The notes under the pieces: generated by a model
Told to the model about the DNA's origin: nothing
Database searches by the model: none
What the model saw: the letters and a program-made list of their open reading frames with translations, nothing else
Assembly: GCA_014238415.1 (NCBI GenBank)
Contig: JABABA010000019.1
Span: forward strand, 1-64,000
Direction: 5' to 3'
Source of the DNA: Planctomycetota bacterium
Lineage (GTDB): Bacteria; Planctomycetota; UBA1135; GCA-002686595
Length of the DNA stretch: 64,000 nucleotides
Shown here: piece by piece, positions 15,918 to 25,500 of the stretch
Numbering within the stretch: position 1 is the first letter of the stretch
How the letters are laid out: every line of letters begins with the position of its first letter
Position numbers and translations under genes: made by a program

Positions 15918-16073
15918 ACCCTACGGACCAGTCCTGGGGTCGGTTCTTATCAATTTCACAAGGCAATACTCTGCTGATCCTGAACCCATGCTGGGCTCGC
16001 CCGTTGGGGATGCAGCCCCAGGCGGCAATGCCCTCGCACCACAGCCCCACCCCCCATTCCTGCGCGGCACCCC

Positions 16074-18185
16074 ATGATTCGACCATCAACCCTGGCGCTC
16101 AGCCTCGTCGTCTGCAGCAGTCCCCTCTTGGCGATGCAACAGCCCACGACCGGCCAGGAGCAAGGGCCCCCTGAGGATGTGCTCATCATCACCCCCAGCG
16201 GCACCCCCACCCCGGCCCTGGACCTGCCCTGGAGTCTGGAGGTCGTGCCCCAGAAGATCTTCAGTGAGCGCAATCATCGTACCGTTCCCAGTGCGCTCAG
16301 GGATCTGCCCGGGGTCATGGTCCAAAAAACCAGCCATGGCCAGGCCTCGCCGTATATCCGCGGCTTTACGGGCTTTCAGAACCTGGCCCTGATCGATGGC
16401 GTACGGCTCAACAACTCGGTCTTTCGCTCGGGCCCCAATCAATACTGGGGCACCATCGATCCCTTCACGGTGGAACGATTGGAACTGATCAAAGGGCCCG
16501 CTTCCGTGCGCTGGGGATCGGATTCCCTTGGTGGCACCTTGAATGTGATCACGCGCTCGCCCTATGCCTGGGAAAAAGGTGTAGGTGGCGCACTTGAATA
16601 TCGCTGGGCCGATGCAGAGAACACCAACCAAGGCCGCTTTGAAGTCAGCGCCAGCAATGGCAGCACCACGGGCGTGCTGGTTGGTTTCAGCGCCAAGGAT
16701 TTCGGGGACTTGCGCGGCGGAAGCGAAGTTGGCCTGCAGCCAGGGACCGGCTACGACGAGCAGGACGCAGACTTCAAGCTCGAACACTATCTGGAGGATG
16801 GAAGCCGCTGGTCCGTAGTCCACCAGAGGGTTCGCCAAGACGATGTACCTCGCACCCACAAGACAATCTGGGGCACCAACTGGGAGGGGTTGAGCAACGG
16901 CAGCGATCTCAAACGTACCCTCGACCAGGAACGCGACCTGACCTATGTGCAATTCCAGACTGACGCTGCGTTTGGTTTCTTTGACACCAGCACCACCAGC
17001 GTCTCGCTTCATCGTCAGGCGGAGGAGCGCGACCGCATCAAGTCCAACGGCAGCCAGCAGTTCCAAGGATTCGAGGTCAACACCGTGGGCCTCTTCCAGC
17101 ACTTTTCCAAGGATTCAATACTGGGGAGCCTGACCTTGGGGGCTGATGTCTATCTGGATGATGTGGACTCCTTCCTCGATAAGGGCAGCAGCCAGACCGC
17201 CGCGGATGACATTCAGGGACCGGTGGCAGACGATGCCAGCTACCTCACCAGCGGGCTGTTTGTGGAAGACCGCATCACCCTCAGCGAGCGTATGGACCTG
17301 ACCCTCGGAGTGCGCCTGGCCCATGCCCGCGTGGACGCCAGCGAGGTGCGCGATCCGGTGACGGATACCCAGATTTCCATCAAAGACGATTGGACTGCGC
17401 TCCTGGGCTCGGCCCGCGTGAGCTACGCCTTGCCAGAACAATCCGCGAAGCTCTTTGGGGGCATCAGCCAGGGCTTCCGCGCCCCGAACCTGTCTGACCT
17501 GACGCGTTTTGATTCCAGCCGCTCCAACGAGTTCGAGATTCCAAGCCCAGGCCTCAATCCAGAGAACAGCACCTCCTTCGAGGTGGGCATCAAACATTCG
17601 TCCGAACGCGCCAAGACCCAAGCCGCATTGTTCTACACCGACATCCAAGACGGCATCGTGCGAGTGCCCACGGGCAACACAAACATCGATGGCGATGCAG
17701 AGATCACCAAGGCGAATGTGGGTGACGGTCACATCTTCGGCCTGGAGTTCTCGGGGTCATTGGCCCTGACCGACGACTTTACTGCCTTCGGCAACCTGAC
17801 CTGGATGGAAGGCAAGCAAGACACCTACCCCACCTCCGCTCCAGTGGCCGTTGAAGAAAATATCGATCGTCTGATGCCCCTCACCCTCATGACTGGTGCA
17901 CGTTGGGATGCATCAGAGTCCTCACTCTGGATCGAGTTCCTGATCCGCGCCGCGGCCAAGGCCGACCGCCTCAATACCCGGGACGAAGCAGACGACACCC
18001 GCATCCCCGAGGGAGGTACACCGGCCTATGTCACAGCCCATCTCGCCCTGGGGTACCAGCTCTCCCGGGATCTAACCCTGCGGATGGGACTCAACAACAT
18101 CACCAACGAAGACTACCGCATCCATGGCTCGGGGGTGAACCAGGCGGGGCGAAACCTCTACCTGGGTCTGCGCTGGTCCTTTTGA
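16074..18185 (+). CDS. TonB-dependent outer-membrane receptor
   Basis: A 703-residue receptor with a signal peptide (STLALSLVVCSSPLLAM, about residues 4-20). The plug domain (about 40-170) includes LRDLPGVMVQKTSHGQASPY, YIRGFTGFQNLALIDGVRLN and ERLELIKGPASVRWGSDSLG, the standard plug landmarks. A 22-strand barrel of about 530 residues follows and ends in the aromatic LGLRWSF. It imports a siderophore, haem, cobalamin or other ligand using TonB. The ligand is not identifiable, although plug and barrel proportions resemble haem/cobalamin-type receptors. No obvious metal or cobalamin box was seen in the divergent promoter region. Confidence 0.93.
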   Translation: MIRPSTLALSLVVCSSPLLAMQQPTTGQEQGPPEDVLIITPSGTPTPALDLPWSLEVVPQKIFSERNHRTVPSALRDLPGVMVQKTSHGQASPYIRGFTGFQNLALIDGVRLNNSVFRSGPNQYWGTIDPFTVERLELIKGPASVRWGSDSLGGTLNVITRSPYAWEKGVGGALEYRWADAENTNQGRFEVSASNGSTTGVLVGFSAKDFGDLRGGSEVGLQPGTGYDEQDADFKLEHYLEDGSRWSVVHQRVRQDDVPRTHKTIWGTNWEGLSNGSDLKRTLDQERDLTYVQFQTDAAFGFFDTSTTSVSLHRQAEERDRIKSNGSQQFQGFEVNTVGLFQHFSKDSILGSLTLGADVYLDDVDSFLDKGSSQTAADDIQGPVADDASYLTSGLFVEDRITLSERMDLTLGVRLAHARVDASEVRDPVTDTQISIKDDWTALLGSARVSYALPEQSAKLFGGISQGFRAPNLSDLTRFDSSRSNEFEIPSPGLNPENSTSFEVGIKHSSERAKTQAALFYTDIQDGIVRVPTGNTNIDGDAEITKANVGDGHIFGLEFSGSLALTDDFTAFGNLTWMEGKQDTYPTSAPVAVEENIDRLMPLTLMTGARWDASESSLWIEFLIRAAAKADRLNTRDEADDTRIPEGGTPAYVTAHLALGYQLSRDLTLRMGLNNITNEDYRIHGSGVNQAGRNLYLGLRWSF

Positions 18186-18217
18186 CACCAAGAGGCCCAG
18201 CGACCTAGACTCCACAC

Positions 18218-18427
18218 ATGCAACACGACAAGTGGCAATGTCCCAAGTGCAATAATCCTGAGTTCGAGGCCGATCAATTTGCTGCCACGGGCGGCGGTGT
18301 TTCGAAGTTCTTCAACCTGCAGAACAAGAAGTTCAGCACGGTGACCTGCACCCGCTGCAAGTACACGGAGATCTATCAGGCAAGCACCAGCAGCCTGGGG
18401 AATGTGTTTGATTTCCTGAGCGGCTGA
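18218..18427 (+). CDS. Small zinc-ribbon protein (DUF2082-like)
   Basis: A 69-residue protein with two Cys pairs, WQCPKCNNPEF near the N-terminus and VTCTRCKYTEIY near residue 45, forming one zinc ribbon. The intervening ATGGGVSKFFNLQNKKFSTV and the C-terminal SLGNVFDFL match the zinc_ribbon_13 / DUF2082 family of predicted nucleic-acid-binding proteins. The biochemical role is unknown. It lies 32 bases after the receptor gene and may be cotranscribed with it. Confidence 0.85.
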   Translation: MQHDKWQCPKCNNPEFEADQFAATGGGVSKFFNLQNKKFSTVTCTRCKYTEIYQASTSSLGNVFDFLSG

Positions 18428-18512
18428 GGGCCCCTGGAATCAAGAAATGCCCCCTGAAGGCCCCCCAGGCGTGTCCCCCATGGACTTCCGGTCCCGAGAA
18501 TCCATACCTCTT

Positions 18513-18544
18513 TACCCACTTCCGGTCAAAAACCGGCGTATACT
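18513..18544 (+). promoter_or_regulatory. Candidate metal-responsive promoter with dyad in the spacer
   Basis: TATACT (18539-18544) is a good -10. CCGGT (18522-18526) and ACCGG (18532-18536) form a perfect 5-bp dyad just before it. TACCCA (18513-18518) could be a weak -35 with a 20-base spacer. An overlong spacer holding a dyad is the layout of MerR/CueR-type promoters. The start codon of the Cys-rich gene heading the efflux cluster follows 42 bases after the -10. Confidence 0.35.
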
Positions 18545-18585
18545 CAAGAGGACTCGCGCAAGAACTCCTGTCTGGACCTCTGCCC

Positions 18586-19065
18586 ATGAACCCCATTCAA
18601 TTGATCCCCAAGACCTGGCTCGCCTGGTTGCTTGTGCCCTTGATGGCATTGGGTGGAGTGCGTGCGCACATCTGTGGCTGCGGTCAGAGTGCAACGGCGC
18701 AAGGGTTCGGAATTGATGGAATCATGGAGCTGCGCTCCTGCTGTGACGAGAGTGGCGTGCTCGAGACCACGAGCGCAACCCAGCCTTCCTGCTGTAAGAC
18801 CGAGCACCAATATCCCCTGGATGGCTCAACCGGTGATCAGCCCGATGATTGCCATTGCTTGATCGTTGGTTGTGACTCCAGCGCCATGCCCGAGACCACT
18901 GCGCCCGCTTCGCCGGAATTGGTGGACCTGGAGCCTTTGCATGAAGACTCATGGAGCATGCTCGCCCCGTGTCAGGCCAAATTCACCACGACTGCAACAC
19001 GCCATGGACCAAAGAGGTCCCTGGGACGGCCACTATTCCTGGCCTTCTGCTCGTTCCGCTGTTGA
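18586..19065 (+). CDS. Cys-rich secreted protein heading the metal-efflux cluster
   Basis: A 159-residue protein with a signal peptide (TWLAWLLVPLMALGGVRA, about residues 10-27). The mature part has 12 cysteines, several paired: HICGCGQ, RSCCDES, PSCCKTEH, DDCHCLIVGC. Such spacing suggests metal chelation or multiple disulfides. I do not recognise a family. Being immediately upstream of CusCBA-like genes behind a candidate metal-type promoter, it may be a periplasmic copper or silver sponge or chaperone; that is inference. A perfect hairpin follows, separating it from cusC. Confidence 0.6.
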   Translation: MNPIQLIPKTWLAWLLVPLMALGGVRAHICGCGQSATAQGFGIDGIMELRSCCDESGVLETTSATQPSCCKTEHQYPLDGSTGDQPDDCHCLIVGCDSSAMPETTAPASPELVDLEPLHEDSWSMLAPCQAKFTTTATRHGPKRSLGRPLFLAFCSFRC

Positions 19066-19098
19066 GGAGAGCGCTCCCTGTGAGGAGCTGCGTCTGGC

Positions 19099-19117
19099 TG
19101 ACCTCTGATTGAGGTCA
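19099..19117 (+). terminator. Hairpin between the Cys-rich gene and the efflux genes
   Basis: TGACCTC (19099-19105) and GAGGTCA (19111-19117) form a perfect 7-bp stem with a 5-base loop TGATT. No T-run follows, so this may be an attenuator or mRNA-processing element that sets the ratio of Cys-rich protein to efflux pump rather than a strong terminator. Confidence 0.4.
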
Positions 19118-19258
19118 CACCACTGTTCCCGTTCCGCGGGAGATCTGTAGGTCCAGCATGTACGCGCGCGTCCGAAATGGTCCCAGGCGTTGTATCAGCG
19201 ATTCACAGGCATCTCTTCCGCGAATTCTTCCTCTCGATCTGTCTGCATTCCATCCATC

Positions 19259-20608
19259 ATGAACCTTCAACTCATCGTTCCCATCCTGTACCTGACCCTG
19301 TTCAGTTGCGCCAGTCCTCCAAGGGATCTTGGCAGCCGCTTGGACAACTGGAACGAACAACAGGCAGTCTTTGCCCAGGCACACGAGCGCAGCAACAAGC
19401 CCTGGGCCTCTAGCGCAGGTCTGCAGACGCTTCTGAATCACGCCCGGCGTCACAATCCCGGTTTGCGCGCAGCTTTTGAACGTTGGAAGGGTTCCCTGGA
19501 AAAAGTCACCAGCGCCACAACGCTGCCCAGCCCGCGCCTGACCCTGGGCGCGTATCTGGCCAGTGTGGAGACCCGGACAGGTCCCATGCAGGGGCGCATC
19601 GGTTTCGCCCAGCCCCTACCGTGGCCCGGGAAACTCGCCGCGGCCGGAAAACTGGCCTTTGAACAGGCTGAAGCCATGCGCATGCAAGTCGAAGTGGAGC
19701 GCTTGATGCTGGAGCAAACCGTGAGAGAGGCCTGGTGGGAGCTGGCCTGGCTCGACCGAGCACTGGAAATCACCAAGAGCAATCAAGAACTCCTGAGTCA
19801 CTGGGAGATCATCGCCCAGATGCGCATGGAAGCCGGTCTCAGCACCCACACGGATGTGATTCGTACACAGATAGAGCTGGGCAAGTTGGAGGACCGGGTA
19901 CAGGGGTTGCAGGACCTGGCGAGGCCCGTGCGGGCGCGGCTGAACAGTGCGCTTCATCGCAAGAGCGATGCGGCCTTGCCCCAGGCGAATCTTGCGGAGG
20001 CCACGCCTCTGAGATTCAACCCTGCAGCCTTGAGCGCGGGTCTACCGCAGAACAGCCCCCAGCTCTTGAAACTCAAGCACCTGCGTCACGCGGCCAAGCA
20101 CCGGGTGGATCTGGCGGAACTCGACAGCTACCCGAACCTGACGGTGGGCGCGGATCTGACCTTCATCGGGAACGCAGACGATCCCAATGTGGCGGGCTCT
20201 GGCGACGAAGCCTTCGCCCTGACCCTGGGCATCGAGTTGCCCGTCTGGCGCGAATCCTACGCCGCCCAGGAACGCTCGGCGAAAGCGCTCTTGCGCGCAA
20301 GCGAACGAACTCTTCAACAAACACACAACACACTGGATGCGAACCTTGAAATGGCCCTCTTCGAACACCGGGACGGAGTCCGCCGTGTCGCGCTGTTTCA
20401 GGACAGCTTGATCCCCAAGGGCGAAGAAGCCCTGCTATCGCTTCAGACCGCCTACGAATCCGGCAAGGGCGGTTTCCTCGACCTGATAGACGCCCAGCGC
20501 ACGCTCTTGGAGTTCCAACTGCAAGCCGCCCGGGGCCAAGCGGATCGCGCCCAAGCACTTGCCAAAATCGAACACCTGAGCGGAGTCTCTCTGCACCAGG
20601 ACAAATGA
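19259..20608 (+). CDS. cusC: TolC/CusC-type outer-membrane efflux lipoprotein
   Basis: A 449-residue outer-membrane channel of the TolC superfamily. The start MNLQLIVPILYLTLFSCAS gives a lipoprotein signal with lipobox LFSC; an upstream in-frame start lacks this. Two outer-membrane-efflux repeats are visible, with TLGAYLASVETRTG, RIGFAQPLPWPGKLAAAGKL (the typical CusC/CzcC P-W-P-G-K) and later LGIELPVWRESYAAQ. It forms the exit duct of a tripartite RND pump. Its 3' end overlaps the adaptor gene by 4 bases (ATGA). Confidence 0.9.
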   Translation: MNLQLIVPILYLTLFSCASPPRDLGSRLDNWNEQQAVFAQAHERSNKPWASSAGLQTLLNHARRHNPGLRAAFERWKGSLEKVTSATTLPSPRLTLGAYLASVETRTGPMQGRIGFAQPLPWPGKLAAAGKLAFEQAEAMRMQVEVERLMLEQTVREAWWELAWLDRALEITKSNQELLSHWEIIAQMRMEAGLSTHTDVIRTQIELGKLEDRVQGLQDLARPVRARLNSALHRKSDAALPQANLAEATPLRFNPAALSAGLPQNSPQLLKLKHLRHAAKHRVDLAELDSYPNLTVGADLTFIGNADDPNVAGSGDEAFALTLGIELPVWRESYAAQERSAKALLRASERTLQQTHNTLDANLEMALFEHRDGVRRVALFQDSLIPKGEEALLSLQTAYESGKGGFLDLIDAQRTLLEFQLQAARGQADRAQALAKIEHLSGVSLHQDK

Positions 20609-22539
20609 TCATGAAACCCACCGACAAAAAGAAACCGTCCCTGATGCGCAACGCCATCTTGCTGCTCGCCCTCTTGCTCCTGACCTTCATGGCCGGTCGC
20701 ATGACAAGCCCTGGGAAGGGGCATTCCCATGAGGACCAGGGGCCCACGACAACTGCGGCCCCCACGAACTGGACCTGCTCGATGCACCCACAGGTACGCC
20801 TCCCAGAAGCAGGTCAATGCCCGATCTGTTTCATGGACCTTATCCCCAGCTCCAGCGGGGACGAAGATCTGGGGCCACGTACCCTGGCGATCAGCGAAAA
20901 CGCGCTGGCTCTGGCAGAGATCATGACTGCACCCGTGGAACGCCGCAGCGTGGCGCGCAAGATCAGCATGGTGGGCAAGATCGCCTTCGATGAAACCCGA
21001 GTGGCCTCAATCACCTCATGGGTTGCAGGCCGCCTTGATCGCCTGTTCGTGGACTACACCGGTGTAACCGTACGAACCAACGATCATCTGGTGGAGATCT
21101 ACAGCCCCGTACTCTACACCGCACAACAAGAACTGCTGCAAGCGATCCGGGCGCAGGAACAACTAGGCCCCGATGCTCTGGAATTCATGCGCAAATCCAG
21201 CGCTCGAATGGTGATTTCCGCCCGGGAAAAACTACGCCTGTATGGAATCACCCCAGAGCAGATTGAAGCAATCATCGAGAAAGGCACGCCCAACGAGCGC
21301 GTGACGATCTTGGCTCCCATGGGCGGCGTAGTTGTGCACAAGGAAGCAGTGGAAGGTATGTATGTAAAGGAGGGCTCTCACATCTACACCATCGCGGATC
21401 TGTCCAAGGTCTGGGTCTTCCTCAATGCCTATGAATCCGACCTTGCCTGGCTGCGCTATGGTCAGGATGTGCACTTCACCGTCGAGGCCTATCCCGGCGA
21501 GATGTTCCACGGGCGGGTGGCCTTCATCGATCCAGTCCTGGACGATCGCACGCGCACGATCAAAGTACGCCTGAATGTGGACAACCAGGAAATGCGCCTG
21601 AAGCCCGACATGTTTGTCTCGGCCACAGCTGACGCGGTGCTCACTTCTCACGGCAAGGTCGTGGACAAGGACCTGGAGGGGATTTGGATGTGCCCAATGC
21701 ACCCTGAGATCACTGCCCAGGAACTCGTGCCCTGCGATGAATGCGGCATGGATCTGGTCCCTGCGGAAGACCTGGGCTTTGTGGCGGAATCCAGCACAGG
21801 AGAGTCCTTGGTGATCCCCCACACGGCGCCTCTTATCACCGGCAAGCGCGCGGTGGTCTATGTACGCCAGCCCAATGCGGCCAAGCCCACGTTTGAGGGT
21901 CGTGAAGTCACTCTCGGCCCGCGGACCGGAGACTGGTACATCGTGCGCGGTGGTCTGCTTGAAGGCGAGCAGGTAGTTGTGCAGGGCAACTTCAAGATCG
22001 ACAGCGAACTGCAGATCCGCGCCAAGTTCAGCATGATGAACCCGGACCCGAATATGCCCCCACCCAGGATCGACCTGGGAGTGCCGGATGAGTACCTGCA
22101 ACGACTCGGCGCCAGCATTGATGTCTATCTAAGAGTCCAGGTTGCCTTTGCTGCAGACCAGGACAACCAGCCCGATGCTGCCGCGCTGCTTTCAAGCCTG
22201 GAGCAACTTGACAAAGAGATGTTGCCTGAAGAAGCCCACCAGATCTGGAAGGAGCGCTCTTTGGCCCTGATGACCGTCGCAAGGGAGTTCGCCGAGGCTC
22301 CGGACCTGGAAACCAGAAGGGTCTTGCTGGAGCCATTGACCCAGACCCTGGTGCCCATCCTGGAAGCCTTCGGATACCAGCGCGAAGGCGGAGCAGTCGG
22401 AATCTTCCACTGCCCCATGGCGCTCAACGATGTGGGCGCGGACTGGCTGCAACAAGAAGCCACCACCGCAAATCCTTACTACGGGTCCGGCATGTTGCGC
22501 TGCGGCTCACGCTCAAAGATTCTTGAGCCGGGCAACTGA
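20605..22539 (+). CDS. cusB: CusB-type RND periplasmic adaptor with extra heavy-metal-binding modules
   Basis: A 644-residue membrane-fusion protein. An N-terminal membrane anchor (about residues 15-31) is followed by a heavy-metal-binding domain, WTCSMHPQ...CPICFMDL (Cys58, Cys72, Cys75). The adaptor core follows (barrel-sandwich and alpha hairpin, about 95-350), with VASITSWVAGRLDRLFVDYT and PMGGVVVHKEAVEGMYVKEG. A second module, WMCPMHPE...CDECGMDLV, starts near residue 363. A C-terminal region with FHCPMALNDVG (Cys near 603) resembles a third metal-binding segment. Canonical CusB is about 400 residues, so this is a much enlarged, multi-site version. It should bind Cu(I)/Ag(I) and pass it to the pump. 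Confidence 0.92.
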   Translation: MIMKPTDKKKPSLMRNAILLLALLLLTFMAGRMTSPGKGHSHEDQGPTTTAAPTNWTCSMHPQVRLPEAGQCPICFMDLIPSSSGDEDLGPRTLAISENALALAEIMTAPVERRSVARKISMVGKIAFDETRVASITSWVAGRLDRLFVDYTGVTVRTNDHLVEIYSPVLYTAQQELLQAIRAQEQLGPDALEFMRKSSARMVISAREKLRLYGITPEQIEAIIEKGTPNERVTILAPMGGVVVHKEAVEGMYVKEGSHIYTIADLSKVWVFLNAYESDLAWLRYGQDVHFTVEAYPGEMFHGRVAFIDPVLDDRTRTIKVRLNVDNQEMRLKPDMFVSATADAVLTSHGKVVDKDLEGIWMCPMHPEITAQELVPCDECGMDLVPAEDLGFVAESSTGESLVIPHTAPLITGKRAVVYVRQPNAAKPTFEGREVTLGPRTGDWYIVRGGLLEGEQVVVQGNFKIDSELQIRAKFSMMNPDPNMPPPRIDLGVPDEYLQRLGASIDVYLRVQVAFAADQDNQPDAAALLSSLEQLDKEMLPEEAHQIWKERSLALMTVAREFAEAPDLETRRVLLEPLTQTLVPILEAFGYQREGGAVGIFHCPMALNDVGADWLQQEATTANPYYGSGMLRCGSRSKILEPGN

Positions 22540-22551
22540 GCGGATTCACCC

Positions 22552-25500
22552 ATGCTTGCCAAACTCATTCGATTCCTCCTCGAGCAAAAGCTCGTGGTCC
22601 TGCTGCTGGCACTCCTCGTGATCTTATTGGGCGTGCGCTACGCGCCCTTCGATTGGGATCTTGGGCCTCTGCCCCGAGACCCGATTGCGGTGGATGCTAT
22701 TCCCGATATTGGCGAGAACCAACAGATCGTCTTCACAGAGTGGATGGGTCGTTCGCCCCAGGATGTGGAGGATCAGGTCACCTATCCCTTGACCGCGGCC
22801 CTCTTGGGCTTGCCCGGGGTAAAAACGATCCGCTCCTCGTCCATGTTCGGTTTCTCAACGATCTATGTGATCTTCGAGGACGATGTGGAGTTCTATTGGT
22901 CGCGCTCGCGGGTGCTGGAAAAGCTCAGCAGCCTGCCGACCAACACCTTGCCCGAGGAAGTGCGACCAGCCCTCGGACCGGACGCCACGCCCCTGGGCCA
23001 GATCTATTGGTACACACTGGAGGGGAGAGACTCTTCGGGCCTTCCCGCTGGAGGCTGGGACCTGGACGAGTTGCGCTCGATTCAGGATTGGACCGTGCGC
23101 TATGCCCTGATGGCAGCTGATGGTGTTTCGGAAGTGGCCTCCGTCGGAGGCTTCGTACGCGAGTATCAGGTAGATGTCAATCCCAACGCCATGCGCGCCC
23201 ATCGGGTTACCTTGGAAGAAGTCTTTGCAGCGGTCAAGGGCTCGAACTTGGAGGTGGGCGCACGCGTGCTCGAGATCAACAACGCCGAGTACTTTGTGCG
23301 CGGCCTTGGTTGGATCGAGAACACCGCTGACATCGAAGAGTCAGTAATCAAGTCCGTGGCTGGAGTGCCGATTCGCGTCAAGGATGTGGCGCGGGTTTCC
23401 CTGGGACCCGCCCAACGACGCGGCGCACTGGACAAGGGCGGCTCCGAAGCAGTGGGCGGCGTGGTTGTGGTGCGCTATGGGGAAAATCCTCTGGCGGTCA
23501 TCCAAAATGTGAAGCAGAAGATCAAGGAGATCGCTCAGGGTCTGCCTCGCAAGACCCTGGCCGATGGCACCGTATCCCAAGTCACGGTTGTGCCCTTCTA
23601 TGACCGTTCGGGCCTGATCTACGAGACTCTTGGGACCCTCAACAAGGCGATCTCTGAAGAGGTCCTGGTGACGATCCTGGTGGTACTCTTCATGTTGATG
23701 CATCTCAGGGCATCGTTCCTGATCGCATCTCTGTTGCCGATCGGGGTGCTATTCACCTTCATCTTCATGAAGATCGGCGGTGTTGACGCAAACATCGTAG
23801 CGCTTTCGGGCATCGCGATTGCTATCGGTACGATTGTGGACATGGGAATTGTTCTCTGCGAGAACATCCAGAGCAAACTGGCTGAAGCCAAGGAGGGAGA
23901 ATCGCCGCTGGAAGTGGTCTACACCGCTACAACCGAAGTCGGCTCGGCGATCCTGACCGCAGTGACCACTACTGTGGTGGGTTTTCTGCCCGTATTCAGC
24001 ATGATCGGAGAAGAGGGCAAGTTGTTCCGGCCACTTGCATTCACCAAGACCTTTGCCCTGGTGGGATCAGTTGTGGCAGCTCTCTTGCTGATCCCACCGC
24101 TGGCCCTTTGGATTCTGCCCGCCAAGGGTGGTTTTGTCGGTCGCACCTGGAACCGTTTCCTGGAACGGCGCAAGTTGTTACGGGTCAGTTGGCCCTACCT
24201 TTTGAATGGTCTGACGATACTGCTGGTAGCGTCCATGCTGGCGACCCACTGGGAACCCCTGGGACCTGAGCAGGGTGCCGTCCGCAACCTGGCTTTTGTA
24301 CTTCTCGCCATCATCGGTCTGCTCTTGTTCTTCAATCTGTTCCTGCGGGTCTATGAACCAATTCTGCGCTGGTGCTTGCGGCGCAAGATTCTGTTCCTGT
24401 CCATGCCCGTGGTCCTGATGGTCATGGGTCTGATGGTGTGGCTGGGGACGGATCGTGTCTTCGGATTCATCCCGACTTCCCTGGTCAAGATGGGAGCAGA
24501 CAGGGACGCGGTCTACTCCACGACCCTTTGGAGCAAGGCTCGGGACACCTTCCCTGGCTTGGGCAAGGAGTTCATGCCGCCCCTGGACGAGGGGTCCTAC
24601 CTCTTCATGCCCACCACCATGGCCCACGCCTCCATTGGCGAAGCGCTGGATGTATTGCAGAAACTGGACCAGGCAATTGAAAGCGTGCCCGAGGTGGAGT
24701 TGGCCGTTGGCAAAATCGGACGGGTAGAAAGCGCCCTCGACCCCGCACCTGTTTCCATGGTCGAAACCATCGTCAACTACAAGCCGGAGTTCATCCGCGA
24801 TGGAAAAGGCAAGCGTATGAACTTCCGCTTCAATGAAGCAGAGGACGCCTATGTGCGCGATGATCATGGAAACCTGATCCCCGATGCCGATGGTCGCCCC
24901 TTCCGCAACTGGCGCCCGAAGATCAGGAATGCTGATGACATTTGGGACGAGATCGTCAGTGCAGCCCGCCTGACCGGCACCGTAACCGCTCCCCGTCTGC
25001 AACCCATCGCCGCGCGTCTAGTGATGCTGGCCAGCGGCATGCGCGCCCCCATGGGCATCAAAGTCAAGGGACCCTCCCTGGAGATCATCGAAGATGTAGG
25101 TCTTGAGCTCGAAAGGTACCTCAAGGAAATCCCGGCGGTCAAAGCCGAGGCGACTTTCGCCGATCGCGTAGTGGGCAAGCCCTACCTGCTGATTGATGTG
25201 GACCGCCAAGCGGCGGGTCGTTATGGAGTGTCGATTGCCAAGGTGCAGTCGGTGATCGAGATCGCCCTGGGGGGACGGCGGGTAACCACCACGGTGGAAG
25301 GGCGCGAGCGTTATCCCGTACGGGTGCGTTACCAGCGCGAGTTACGAGACACTATCGAGAGCATGGAGCGCATCCTGGTCCCCACCCAGGGCGAGGCCCA
25401 GATCCCCTTGAGCCAACTGGCGGAAATCAGGTACCTGCGGGGTCCGCAGATGATCAAGACCGAGGACACCTTCCTGACTTCCTATGTGATCTTTGACCGG

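Noticed and set aside
15918..16073. Cobalamin riboswitch or iron-box upstream of the TonB-dependent receptor
   Set aside because: No B12-box or Fur-like 19-mer could be recognised in the 156-base gap; only a 5-bp GC hairpin is present.
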